Positions 17,718 to 27,701 of a stretch of 53,419 nucleotides of DNA are shown here, piece by piece; the first letter of the stretch is position 1, and the number at the start of each line of letters is the position of its first letter. The position numbers and the translations under genes are program-made. Source of the DNA: Cytophagales bacterium (lineage in GTDB: Bacteria; Bacteroidota; Bacteroidia; Cytophagales; 172606-1); the NCBI GenBank assembly GCA_030448185.1, contig JAUJNL010000046.1, forward strand, positions 1 through 53,419, read 5' to 3'. Below the pieces are notes generated by a model. The model saw only the letters and a list, made by a program, of their open reading frames with translations. It was not told the origin of the DNA and searched no databases.

Positions 17718-17804
17718 CGGAGAGAGCGGGATTCGAACCCGCGGTACCGTTGCCGGTACGACAGTTTAGCAAACTGTTCCTTTCGGCCTCTCAGGCATCT
17801 CTCC
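17718..17804 (-). tRNA. tRNA-Ser (GCT anticodon)
   Basis: The minus strand folds as a class II tRNA. The acceptor arms GGAGAGA and TCTCTCC pair fully with discriminator G; the T-loop GGGTTCGAATCCC and a long variable arm typical of Ser are present. The anticodon loop TTTGCTAAA gives GCT, which decodes AGC/AGU. CCA is not encoded. The 3' end (17718-17742) is duplicated at 38-62, so it is the integration target of the element. Confidence 0.95.
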
Positions 17805-17951
17805 TTGGGGTGAAGGTTCGCAAGATAAAAAAAACCTTTTAACAAATCTAAAATAAAATTCGAAAAACGCTGCTATACGCGGTATTATTCCGTAAAACAG
17901 GGTTTTGTTGGCGTTATCAGGGTTTTACGGCAAATTGCAAATTGACCTTTC

Positions 17952-18943
17952 TTGTTAGAAGCGGAAATCTTGAAACTCCATGAAGTGGTATTATCAATCA
18001 GTACCTGGGAATACACGTTTGCGGCAGCTTTTGCAACAGCGTACCTGCTCTACCTGATCCGGGTAATTGTGGCAGCGCGTGGATTAGGCACCTTTACGAG
18101 CCTGGTAGTAGTCAAGTTGTTGTTGCGGTCCTGCTACTTTGCCCTGATTCTGGTGGCGCTGCTTGGCCCCTCGTTCGGTGAGTCACAGAAAGAAGTCGGA
18201 TTATCGGGAGAGATATCATGATTGCCGTAGACCTGTCACAGTCTATGAATGCTACTGATATTACCCCTTCCCGTTTACAGCGGGTAAAGTTTGAATTACT
18301 GCGCCTGATCGAGACTTTTTCGCTCAGATCGGATCGGACTGATTATTTTTTCTACGGATGCTTTTTACAATGCCCATTTACGTATGATCAGCAAACCTTG
18401 CGTATATTTATTGAAGGCCTTAACAGTAATCAGGTTGCGCAGGAAGGCACCCAACTGACGCCTGCATTGCAACTGGCCCTCGAAAAACATTTACAAACCG
18501 AACAGACGGACCTTTCGAACCAGGCAAAAGTGATTATACTGGTAACTGATGGTGAGGATTTTGGGGAAGCTATGATGGCTCAGGCCAGAAAAATCGCCCA
18601 AAGCGACGTTCAGCTATTTGCTTTAGGCGTTGGGTCTGAGCAGGAAGAGAATTCCGGAAGGTCGCCGGTTTAAGACGCGGCCTGATGGGCAAACAGTAGT
18701 AAGCCGACTAAACCGGAACCATCTGCAGCAGCTTAGCTTGCAGGCCGCTGGAAGGTACTTTGAGATCTCCTTGAACGTAATGACGTGAGTCAGCTTATCC
18801 GCCAGGTTTCACAGGTAGAAGGACAGCTTCGCGAAAAACGTAAAATTGACGTTTCTGCCAATAAATACTACTATTTCCTCGGCGCAGCGTTACTATTGAT
18901 GGTACTGGACACGCTGATCACCATTAATACGATTCGTTTCTGA
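17952..18943 (+). CDS. VWA-domain protein (BatA/BatB-like), frameshifted
   Basis: About 330 aa when restored. The N-terminus has two hydrophobic segments (about residues 20-40 and 55-75), then a VWA domain with the MIDAS motif DLSQSMNATD. The C-terminal part (VSQLIRQVSQVEGQ, YYYFLGAALLLMVLD) adds a third membrane segment. Three indels break the frame: a missing C near 18199, an indel near 18648 and a missing G near 18776. The architecture (TM, VWA, TM) is that of Bat proteins, which sit in the inner membrane and work with MoxR ATPases. A TPR gene follows after 88 bp. The start is uncertain; TTG 17952 is the first in frame. Confidence 0.75.
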
Positions 18944-19031
18944 TCATCTGCTTTTAGATGACATCCGTATAATAACAGCCCGCTGACCAGATGGCTTCAA
19001 ATACGATTTTACTGTCTGCCCTTTCATCCTT

Positions 19032-19742
19032 ATGATTCACTGGTGGCTCCTTATATTGATTATCAACTGGTTTCCTGAGATACCTCCTATTAACCGGGTA
19101 GCTAAGGTGAACCGGCTTAAACGTTTAGCGGCCGAGACGTACCGGAACCGGGATTACAAAACGGCTCTGATTCATTACCGTTATCTTAGGTATTACTACG
19201 AAAGTCCGGAAGAAGAGGTGAATATTAACCTCGCCCATTGTTATTTTCTGAATGGAGATACCGCTTCTGCCCGGAAGCTGTACGAATTATTACGCAAGTC
19301 GCCTAAACGACCGGTGCGTTCAGTAGCTTTCCATCAGTTAGGTATCCTGGCTTACCGAAACGGGCTTCCCCAAATGGCGGTCCGGTATTTCCGGAATGCC
19401 CTGCGGGCCAGTCCAGCTAATGAATTGGCCCGGTATAATTATGAATTGCTACAGAAACGACTAGGTCAAGCGCCTCCACCGGACTCTATCCGGGCCATTC
19501 CACCGATCCCCCCGGTTATTCCGCCACCGCAACCGCAGGATCAGCCTAAACATGAGACCGATTCCACGCAACAACAAATTAATCAGACCGCGCAAAGTCA
19601 ATCTTCTACTGCAGCACTGGGAAAGGAACGGGCCGAAATGATTCTGGATGCTATTCAAAATCAGGAGCAGCAGTATCAGCAGCAGATGCGGCGCCGGGCT
19701 ATCCGCCAGTCACCGTCTTCTTATAAAGGTCCTGACTGGTAG
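19032..19742 (+). CDS. TPR protein, Bat-operon type
   Basis: 236 aa. It has an N-terminal hydrophobic segment (residues 2-14, a short membrane anchor or signal) and then TPR-like helices at about residues 30-145 (YRNRDYKTALIHYRYLRYYY, INLAHCYFLNGDTASARKLY, AFHQLGILAYRNGLPQMAVR). A Pro-rich linker and a Gln-rich, basic tail follow. This is the layout of BatC/BatE-type TPR proteins that accompany VWA proteins. It is in the same direction 88 bp after the VWA gene and probably co-transcribed. It is intact. Confidence 0.7.
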   Translation: MIHWWLLILIINWFPEIPPINRVAKVNRLKRLAAETYRNRDYKTALIHYRYLRYYYESPEEEVNINLAHCYFLNGDTASARKLYELLRKSPKRPVRSVAFHQLGILAYRNGLPQMAVRYFRNALRASPANELARYNYELLQKRLGQAPPPDSIRAIPPIPPVIPPPQPQDQPKHETDSTQQQINQTAQSQSSTAALGKERAEMILDAIQNQEQQYQQQMRRRAIRQSPSSYKGPDW

Positions 19743-19909
19743 GGGAAAAGGTACTGGATATTAGGTGCTGGGTATCAGTTTTTACTCCAGATGACTTTTC
19801 CGGATATCCTAATATTCAATACCTTTTCTCCAATGACCAATTAACCAATGACCAGTGACTAATACCAAGTACCCAATACCTAATCCTTTTTTGAATTTAG
19901 CCGGGATAA

Positions 19910-21168
<1,259 letters not shown>

Positions 21169-21180
21169 ATGTGGAGCGAG

Positions 21181-21311
21181 GGAGTGAGAAGCGAGGAGAT
21201 AGAATATAGAAGATGGGACGGAGAGAATAGTAGTGTCAGTTTGATTTTCTGCTAGCGTCATGAAGTTTAAAGCCGATCCGCTCCTTCTACTGTCTCCTCG
21301 CTTCTCACTCC
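21181..21311. repeat. intergenic 19-bp perfect inverted repeat
   Basis: GGAGTGAGAAGCGAGGAGA at 21181-21199 is repeated in inverse orientation at 21293-21311, enclosing 93 bp with no gene. A related GAAGCGAGGAGTGAGAAG string is at about 37710, so the motif is dispersed in this genome. Confidence 0.75.
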
Positions 21312-21387
21312 TGGCTCCTCACTTCTTCAAACATCGCCCATCGAAAATAAAAAAAGCGTTGTATTTTTACGCCTCACCGCTGACGGA

Positions 21388-22329
21388 ATGAATGCACTGA
21401 AAGAAACCCACTTCCAATTTAAAAATCAAACCGGTTTCTACCGGGGCAAAGTACGTGATGTATACTTTTTCGGTGACCGGATGGCCATAGTAGCATCGGA
21501 CCGGATTTCTGCGTTTGATGTAATCCTTCCGCAGCCAATTCCGTATAAAGGGCAAGTTCTGAATCAAATCGCCGCCCGGTTTCTCGAATTGACTTCCAAT
21601 ATTGTGCCCAACTGGCTTTTGCAGGTGCCTGATCCTAATGTAAGCATTGGCTTCCGGTGCGAACCTTATCCGGTAGAAATGGTAGTCCGGGGTTACCTGG
21701 CGGGGCACGCATGGAGACAATATAAAGCCGGCAAAAGGGAATTATGCGGAGAAAAACTGCCTGACGGACTGAAAGAAAACGACAAGCTGCCTTTTCCGAT
21801 TATTACCCCAACCACCAAAGCCAAAGAAGGGCACGACGAAGATATCTCAAGAACTGACATCATTGCCCGTGGGCTGGTGCCGGCGGCTGATTATAAAAAA
21901 ATGGAAGAATTTTCCCTGGCGCTGTTCGAAAGAGGTACAAAACTGGCTCGTGAACGTAACCTGATTTTGGTGGATACCAAGTATGAGTTTGGAAGACTGG
22001 ATAGCCGTATTTACTTGATTGACGAAGTGCATACCCCTGATTCGTCCAGGTATTTCTACCTGAGTGAATACGAAGAGAGGCACACTGCTGGTTTGCCACA
22101 AAAGCATTTATCGAAGGAGTTTGTTCGCGAATGGCTCATCAGCAATGGATTTCAGGGACAGGAAGGCCAGCAAGTACCCGAAATGACCGATGAACGGGTG
22201 GAGATCATTTCCAATCGCTACATTGAATTGTACGAACAAGTGATTGGCCAACGTTTTGTAAAGAGTGAAACTTCAGCAATGAATACCCGGATTGAGAAAA
22301 GCATTGCGGCTTGCTTAAACGGATTGTAG
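21388..22329 (+). CDS. purC: phosphoribosylaminoimidazole-succinocarboxamide synthase
   Basis: 313 aa, the length of the longer bacterial/yeast-type SAICAR synthase. It joins CAIR and aspartate with ATP in purine synthesis. Family blocks visible are [20 protein letters not shown] near residues 14-33, [22 protein letters not shown] near 34-55, [13 protein letters not shown] near 100 and [11 protein letters not shown] near 196. The frame is intact, with ATG in good context 27 bp after the AT-rich stretch. The following gene is separated by 150 bp. Confidence 0.95.
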   Translation: MNALKETHFQFKNQTGFYRGKVRDVYFFGDRMAIVASDRISAFDVILPQPIPYKGQVLNQIAARFLELTSNIVPNWLLQVPDPNVSIGFRCEPYPVEMVVRGYLAGHAWRQYKAGKRELCGEKLPDGLKENDKLPFPIITPTTKAKEGHDEDISRTDIIARGLVPAADYKKMEEFSLALFERGTKLARERNLILVDTKYEFGRLDSRIYLIDEVHTPDSSRYFYLSEYEERHTAGLPQKHLSKEFVREWLISNGFQGQEGQQVPEMTDERVEIISNRYIELYEQVIGQRFVKSETSAMNTRIEKSIAACLNGL

Positions 22330-22479
22330 CCTTCTGGGATCCGGTTTATATGTTTTTCTCGTTTCCCGGCCGGCTTTTAAGCCAGCAAATTAACCGGAAG
22401 GAAAGTGAACAACCTGCCCCGGAATTTGTTAATTTTAAATACCTTTAACTTTTATTATTGAACTTAATTCGCAAGCGCC

Positions 22480-22863
22480 ATGAAATACACAATTGATAAG
22501 CAGGAGAAATACTTGCTCATCCAACTGCTCGAAAATAAACTGGATGCTACTGTGTCTCCCCAGTTAAAATCCGAGTTCGTAACATTGAATGCCGAGGGAC
22601 ATAAGAATGTATTATTAGATCTATCAAAAGTAAAATACATTGATTCTTCGGGGTTAAGCTCTATTCTGGTTGGCAACCGGCTGGCTAACGACTCAGAAGG
22701 CATCTTCGTACTGGTAGGAGTCACGGACCATGTGATGAAACTGATCAAGATTTCGCAATTAGATAGTGTACTGGAAATTATGCCTACGGTGCAGGAAGCC
22801 GTAGATGCAGTGTTTTTCAGCGAGTTGGAAAGCGAGTTAGGAGAAAGCAGCGAGGAAGGTTGA
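22480..22863 (+). CDS. STAS-domain anti-sigma factor antagonist
   Basis: 127 aa, a single STAS domain like SpoIIAA/RsbV. The phosphorylatable Ser lies in KYIDSSGLSSILV (about residues 51-63). It would be switched by a partner anti-sigma/kinase and phosphatase, none of which is in the window. The C-terminal 20 residues are acidic and Ser-rich. Its TGA overlaps the TTG start of the ribonuclease Z gene, so the two are translationally coupled. Confidence 0.9.
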   Translation: MKYTIDKQEKYLLIQLLENKLDATVSPQLKSEFVTLNAEGHKNVLLDLSKVKYIDSSGLSSILVGNRLANDSEGIFVLVGVTDHVMKLIKISQLDSVLEIMPTVQEAVDAVFFSELESELGESSEEG

Positions 22864-23774
22864 CATTTACGCTTAAAATACTCGGCTCTAATTCAGCTAC
22901 CCCCGCATTCGGACGACATCCAACTTCCCAACTCCTGACAGTGGGTCAGGAGTTTTTTTTGATTGATTGCGGTGAAGGCGCCCAAATGCAGTTGCTTGCC
23001 TATAAGCAAAAAGCAGTCCGCATACGGCATATATTCATCAGCCATCTGCACGGTGATCATTATTTTGGCTTGGCAGGCCTTCTTTCCAGTCTTCATCTCA
23101 ACGGCCGCACTGAAGATTTGCGTTTATATGGTCCTCCCGGCTTGTCCGAAATACTCATTACTCAGTTTAAATATTCTGATACCCGCCTCCAATACCGGCT
23201 GCATTTCCGGGAGCTGGCGCAAGTACGGGAACCTATTCTGGAAACCGACCAACTCACCGTAGAGACCATTCCGCTCAACCACCGGATTCAATGCACCGGG
23301 TTTTTATTCCGCGAAAAAACGGGTAAACGACGGATTAATAAACAAACACTGCCACCTAATCTTTCCCATCATCAGCTACGAAGGCTTAAAGAAGGCAAGG
23401 ACTTATACGATGCAGCGGAAAACCTCATCCATACCAATGAACAGTTAACCCTGCCTCCACGCGCCCCCCGTAGTTACGCGTATTGTTCTGATACAGGTTA
23501 CTTTGAGAACATGGTTGAACAAATCAGCGGCGTTGACCTGCTCTACCATGAATCTACTTTTCTCGACGACCAGCGAGAACGGGCCACCGAAACCTTTCAC
23601 AGCACGGCTAAACAGGCTGCTGCTATTGCAAAGCTGGCCAGCGTCGGAAAGCTGATACTTGGCCATTATTCGTCCCGCTACCGTGATTTATCCCCTTTCC
23701 TGGAGGAAGCCAAAACTGTTTTTGAGAATACTGTGCTGTCAATTGAGGGCGAAGACATCGTGCTGGAAGAGTAA
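22860..23774 (+). CDS. rnz: ribonuclease Z
   Basis: 304 aa, a metallo-beta-lactamase-fold tRNA 3'-processing endonuclease. Zn ligands are seen in SHLHGDHYFGL (near residues 61-71), LNHRIQCTGF (about 141) and the C-terminal LILGHYSSRY (about 264); YCSDTGY supplies the acidic ligand. The TTG start overlaps the stop codon of the STAS gene. An internal ATG is far downstream, so TTG is the best start. Length is normal for the bacterial short form. It probably acts in the cytoplasm on pre-tRNA. Confidence 0.92.
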   Translation: MTFTLKILGSNSATPAFGRHPTSQLLTVGQEFFLIDCGEGAQMQLLAYKQKAVRIRHIFISHLHGDHYFGLAGLLSSLHLNGRTEDLRLYGPPGLSEILITQFKYSDTRLQYRLHFRELAQVREPILETDQLTVETIPLNHRIQCTGFLFREKTGKRRINKQTLPPNLSHHQLRRLKEGKDLYDAAENLIHTNEQLTLPPRAPRSYAYCSDTGYFENMVEQISGVDLLYHESTFLDDQRERATETFHSTAKQAAAIAKLASVGKLILGHYSSRYRDLSPFLEEAKTVFENTVLSIEGEDIVLEE

Positions 23775-23926
23775 ATAGCGTGCTAGATATCGGCACACGG
23801 ATTTCTGATGTATAACCACGCGCAAGCTGAACAGTGCCTTCACGCTTTTTTTTGGCGGTCAGGCTGATCGGTATTTGAAAGATCCAACCATTTTTTGCTA
23901 TTCCTCAGGCCGCTGCCGGGTGAGCT

Positions 23927-24967
23927 TTACCATCCGGCCATTCCCACTGCATAAGCTTCGGTTTCGCCTAGTCCGTAAATCAGGGCTTGTTCGACCTGAT
24001 GTAATACGTATGCCATGTGTTCTGATTCATTTGGCAGAATAATCCGGTGACGATGGATATCCAGGGGAGCCCACCGTTTGGGATCGGAAGCCAGAAAGAT
24101 GACTACACTTGGTGTTTTGACGGCGGCCGCAATATGCGATACTCCCGTGTCATTACAAAGGAGCATACTGGCCTGCCTGATCAGTATCGCTAAAGTGCCC
24201 AGTCCGGTCTTGCCAGCTAAATTGATGACTGGGTTTCGCATGGCTGTGACTACGGACCGTACGGTTTCTTGCTCAGCATCAGTACCAGTCAGCACAATCG
24301 TATAGCCCTGGTCCGCAATTTCGTCGGCCACCCGGGCGAAATTCTGCGAAGACCACCAGCGGCGGTTATCCCTGGCTCCAGGGTGTATACAGATATATCG
24401 TTTTGGTTGCAGGCCGTAGCGGTTGCGGAGTTCCTCAAAAGCCCGCTCTTCATCCGCAAAAACTGGGAATTCCAGATGCTCTCCCTGCAGTTCAATTCCC
24501 ATAAAGGTCATCAGACGCAGCATGCGCCTGACCTCAGAACCTTCCTCGGGGTAAGCGGTAAACAACAAGGGGTTAGGACAGTAGCGGCCCGGTTCATAAA
24601 ATCCGGCTAACTGCTTCGTTCTCAAAAGGGACAGCATTGGATTAACAATGCCTCCGTTGCCGTGCATCTGCAAAACCAAATCAAATTCCTGTAACTGGGT
24701 TTGCTGGAGAAAGGGTATCACTTCATCGGTTTGCCAGGCCTGCTCCGGCAGTCCCGGGTAACCTGGAAAAGATATAAATCCGGAAAAATAGGTGTGGAAT
24801 CTTCTCGCTAAGCTTTCAGCCCAGGGTAAGCCGATAAGGGTAATTTGTGATTCTGGATAAGCCTGCTTAAAAGCGCGGATGGCTGGAATAGCGCAGAGCA
24901 TATCGCCAATCTGTAAGGCCCGGAATATAGCTACTTTTTTAGGTGGCGTAGGTAGAAGTTTCTCCAT
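23927..24967 (-). CDS. glycosyltransferase family 9 (ADP-heptose:LPS heptosyltransferase-like)
   Basis: 346 aa. The N-terminal VAIFRALQIGDMLCAIPAIRAFKQAYPESQITLIG and the C-terminal LLCNDTGVSHIAAAVKTPSVVIF are the two signature regions of GT9 heptosyltransferases (WaaC/WaaF/RfaF type). They suggest a role in lipopolysaccharide or surface-glycan assembly at the inner face of the membrane. The acceptor cannot be told from sequence. The gene stands alone; neighbours on both sides are unrelated. A 565-bp gap lies upstream. Confidence 0.88.
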   Translation of the reverse strand: MEKLLPTPPKKVAIFRALQIGDMLCAIPAIRAFKQAYPESQITLIGLPWAESLARRFHTYFSGFISFPGYPGLPEQAWQTDEVIPFLQQTQLQEFDLVLQMHGNGGIVNPMLSLLRTKQLAGFYEPGRYCPNPLLFTAYPEEGSEVRRMLRLMTFMGIELQGEHLEFPVFADEERAFEELRNRYGLQPKRYICIHPGARDNRRWWSSQNFARVADEIADQGYTIVLTGTDAEQETVRSVVTAMRNPVINLAGKTGLGTLAILIRQASMLLCNDTGVSHIAAAVKTPSVVIFLASDPKRWAPLDIHRHRIILPNESEHMAYVLHQVEQALIYGLGETEAYAVGMAGW

Positions 24968-25006
24968 TAGAAAATTTCCCGTATTTTATTGTATTATTTC
25001 AATAAT

Positions 25007-25153
25007 ATGCATATCTGTCTTTTCGCTCTTACAGTAAATGACATAAAAAGGTTGTCGTTTAGTGACAAAGGATTTTTTACAGTAAAAGTAGTCTTATCTG
25101 CACTTATACTGATTCTACCGATAAGCCTTACCCAGAAGAAACCAGCTAACTGA
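25007..25153 (+). CDS. possible small membrane peptide
   Basis: A 48-codon frame from ATG 25007. The C-terminal half is hydrophobic (VKVVLSALILILPISLT) and resembles a signal peptide or single membrane segment; a short basic tail follows. It could be a relic of a secreted-protein start or a real small protein. Nothing else supports it. Confidence 0.2.
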   Translation: MHICLFALTVNDIKRLSFSDKGFFTVKVVLSALILILPISLTQKKPAN

Positions 25154-25499
25154 TCGTAGCGGTCTGAGGCTCAAAAGGATAAGAATGTTTGGTCATGGTT
25201 TGCAAAGAGGGGCTCCATACGCAAAGAGACCTCTGGTCAGTTCAAGACCCGGGTGATGGCACTTCGATAGCCCACTTTAGATGATCAATGATTGTAGCTC
25301 GATAGCTGCCCCTGCAACCCGGCCAAATGCTGAGGATCCTGTATCTCTTGTAGTTACTACGGCACTTTAGGTCCGCAACGCGGCTAACTTTCCCCAGGAT
25401 AAATTGTTATCCGAGTCGCTATCCGGGTATTGTATTTTACTAATAACTGATTTTATACCTAACTGGTCAGCCGCACCAATGTCTTTTCCGGAAACCTCG

Positions 25500-25507
25500 T
25501 AGCTTTG
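25500..25507 (+). promoter_or_regulatory. candidate -7 element (TAGCTTTG) upstream of pgeF
   Basis: TAGCTTTG fits the Bacteroidota -7 consensus TAnnTTTG, 25 bp before the pgeF start. The -33 region (around CTTTTCC) is weak. Confidence 0.4.
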
Positions 25508-25532
25508 CAAACGTTCCCAATTTTCTCCGGTT

Positions 25533-26324
25533 ATGTTTCAGATCGTTTCTTCCGCACTGCCCCTGTGGCAATTTGAACAGCTTACGTCCTATAATACTAT
25601 TGCCCACTATGTATCCGGCCGGTCAGGGGGGGTAAGTGAAGGCGAACTGAGCAGCCTGAACATTAGCTATAAAGTCAATGACAGCCCGGCAAACGTGCAG
25701 GAAAACCGGCGTCGTCTGGCAGCAGCTTTAGCAATTACCCCGCAGCAACTGTTTTTTCCGGCCCAGACGCACAGTATCAATGTACAGTTGGTTGATTCAA
25801 AAACCCATTCTGATGATCTGGGTAATACCGATGCTTTAATTACCCATACACCCGGCCTCTGTATTAGCGTCATGTCGGCTGACTGTGTACCTGTCCTGCT
25901 GTATGATCCGGTTAAGAAGGCTGTAGCCGCAATTCATGCGGGCTGGCGGGGAACGGTAGGGAAGATCGTTACGGAAACGGTAGCAGCGATGCAAAATCAT
26001 TTTGGAACAAATCCAGCGGATCTGATTGCCGGAATTGGTCCATCTATTTGTCCGCAGGTGTATGAAGTGGGGCCCGAGGTAGTAGAAGCCGTAGCGGATG
26101 CTTTTGGCGCCACCGATGGGCTGGTAGCCAACATCAACGAGACGGGAAAAGGCTTTATGGACTTATGGGCAGCCAATAAACGGCAACTGCTGGAACTGGG
26201 AACGCAACCTGATAACATTGAAGTGGCCGGTATATGCACGTATGGACAACATAACCATTTTTTCTCAGCCCGTCACTCGCATAACCGTACGGGTCGCTTT
26301 GCCGCCGGAATCATGCTGCGGTAG
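25533..26324 (+). CDS. pgeF: PgeF / YfiH laccase-domain protein
   Basis: 263 aa, full length for the YfiH/LACC1-like family. The conserved metal site is visible: His80 (AQTH), Cys118 (SADCVPVLL) and His135 (HAGWRGT). Known members act as peptidoglycan editing factor or as a purine nucleoside phosphorylase-like enzyme; I cannot decide between them. The start ATG follows a TAnnTTTG-type promoter. It converges with the aminotransferase gene 12 bp away. The frame is intact. Confidence 0.9.
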   Translation: MFQIVSSALPLWQFEQLTSYNTIAHYVSGRSGGVSEGELSSLNISYKVNDSPANVQENRRRLAAALAITPQQLFFPAQTHSINVQLVDSKTHSDDLGNTDALITHTPGLCISVMSADCVPVLLYDPVKKAVAAIHAGWRGTVGKIVTETVAAMQNHFGTNPADLIAGIGPSICPQVYEVGPEVVEAVADAFGATDGLVANINETGKGFMDLWAANKRQLLELGTQPDNIEVAGICTYGQHNHFFSARHSHNRTGRFAAGIMLR

Positions 26325-26336
26325 AGGCCCGCTGGG

Positions 26337-27500
26337 TTACATTGCCTTCCGGAAGTCCTGCAAAACTTCCAGTAAAGCATTTATATCCTGATTGTGGTTG
26401 TATAGATGCGGGGAAATACGTACCGAGCTGCCCCTTACCGAAACCAGTATTTTTCTTTCGAGCAGCATTTGTCCGAATTTTTCCATATCGGCTCCGGCGG
26501 GTAATCTCATACCCATCAGGTGTGCACTCCGCCAATCGGCCTCTTCGACCCAAAATTCATTTTCCCGCAAAAATGCTACTAAAGGCGTAATGAGTTGACG
26601 GCAATAAGACTGAATGTTATCGGGACTCCAAGCCAATATCTGCCGGAGCGCAGCCGTTAGCATGGGCAGTAAGATAAAGTTACTATGCTCCCCTACGTCG
26701 TACCGCGCCGCTTCCGGACGGTATTCAGTCTGGTAGTCCACAAGCTGGCGGAAGTTGTCGCTGTCTTTCCGGTTCATCCAGCTCTCTTCCAATGGTACCC
26801 CGCCATCAAAGTATTCGCCGAAATAAGCTACCCCCAATGAGTAAGGTCCCATTAACCATTTGTATCCGCCGCAAATCAAGGCATCTACCCGGAAGGCACT
26901 TACATTAAAAGGCAAGGCGCCCACGGATTGAGTACCATCTACTACCAGTAAAGCCCCTACCTCCTTGGCCCGTTGGCCGATCTGCGCCAGGTCGAACCGG
27001 GTGCCATCGGCCCAGTGTACGTGCGGCAGCGCTACCATCGCCGTATCCGGATTGATAGCATTCAATATCCTCTCATTCCAGATTTTACCCCAGTTTTCGT
27101 TACCATCTGGGGGCATCACTACCTGTAGGGTTAGCTGCCTCTCTTCGCAAACCCGTACCCAGGGATACCGGTTGCTGGGGAAGTCTTCGTGCACGGTCAA
27201 GATCTGCTGTCCGGGCCTGGTTTTCAGATTCCGGGCTACAATACCCATACCGTAAGATACCGACGGGATAATAGCAATTCGTCCGGCAGTGGCCCCGATC
27301 AGACCAGCGAACAGCGGTTTCATGTCAGCGGCGCCACTGAAAAAACCGGACGGCGGCACCCGGAATGGATTCCGCTTGCTCAACATACCTTCTACACCAG
27401 CCTGTTCCACACTTTTCAGGAGCGGTGACATATAGGCGCAATTGAGGTAATGGACATCCTCTTGGAGGGAAAACAGGTGCTTCTGGCAGGGAATAGTCAT
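26337..27500 (-). CDS. class V aminotransferase family protein
   Basis: 387 aa from the ATG at 27500. An open frame extends 35 codons further upstream, but that part reads through a repeat-rich gap and looks non-genic. Family marks include YLNCAYMSPL near the N-terminus, PSVSYGMGIV, VDGTQSVGALPFNV (cofactor-binding Asp/Gln) and the PLP Lys in ICGGYKWLMGPYSLG (about residue 213). It resembles the CsdA / isopenicillin N epimerase branch. The substrate is unknown. Confidence 0.85.
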   Translation of the reverse strand: MTIPCQKHLFSLQEDVHYLNCAYMSPLLKSVEQAGVEGMLSKRNPFRVPPSGFFSGAADMKPLFAGLIGATAGRIAIIPSVSYGMGIVARNLKTRPGQQILTVHEDFPSNRYPWVRVCEERQLTLQVVMPPDGNENWGKIWNERILNAINPDTAMVALPHVHWADGTRFDLAQIGQRAKEVGALLVVDGTQSVGALPFNVSAFRVDALICGGYKWLMGPYSLGVAYFGEYFDGGVPLEESWMNRKDSDNFRQLVDYQTEYRPEAARYDVGEHSNFILLPMLTAALRQILAWSPDNIQSYCRQLITPLVAFLRENEFWVEEADWRSAHLMGMRLPAGADMEKFGQMLLERKILVSVRGSSVRISPHLYNHNQDINALLEVLQDFRKAM

Positions 27501-27515
27501 AGGAGTGAATGAGTC

Positions 27516-27610
27516 TATGAGTTTAAAGTGTATGAGTTTAAAGTTGATGAGTGGATATTCCCTTAACTCATATACTCTCAACTCATGCACTTTTGACTTA
27601 TACATTGGGA
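27516..27610. repeat. short direct and inverted repeats upstream of the aminotransferase gene
   Basis: TATGAGTTTAAAGT occurs at 27516-27529 and 27531-27544. ACTCATA/AACTCAT words in inverse orientation follow at about 27565-27590. They may form a hairpin. Confidence 0.5.
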
Positions 27611-27701
27611 AAGCTTTTCCCGTTTATCCCATAATATTACGCACTCCTCTATTTTTACCTGTTATAAGAAAGGATTTAATCCTAATTTCTCGGTTTGAAA
27701 A

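Larger units (their letters stand above)
24968..25532. other. 565-bp gap without a clear gene
   Basis: Apart from the weak 48-codon frame at 25007-25153 and the promoter motif before pgeF, I see no coding frame, RNA gene or strong repeat. Confidence 0.4.

Noticed and set aside
18218..18673. Free-standing short VWA gene
   Set aside because: The neighbouring frames supply the expected membrane segments and MIDAS continuation; it is a piece of the restored 17952-18943 gene.
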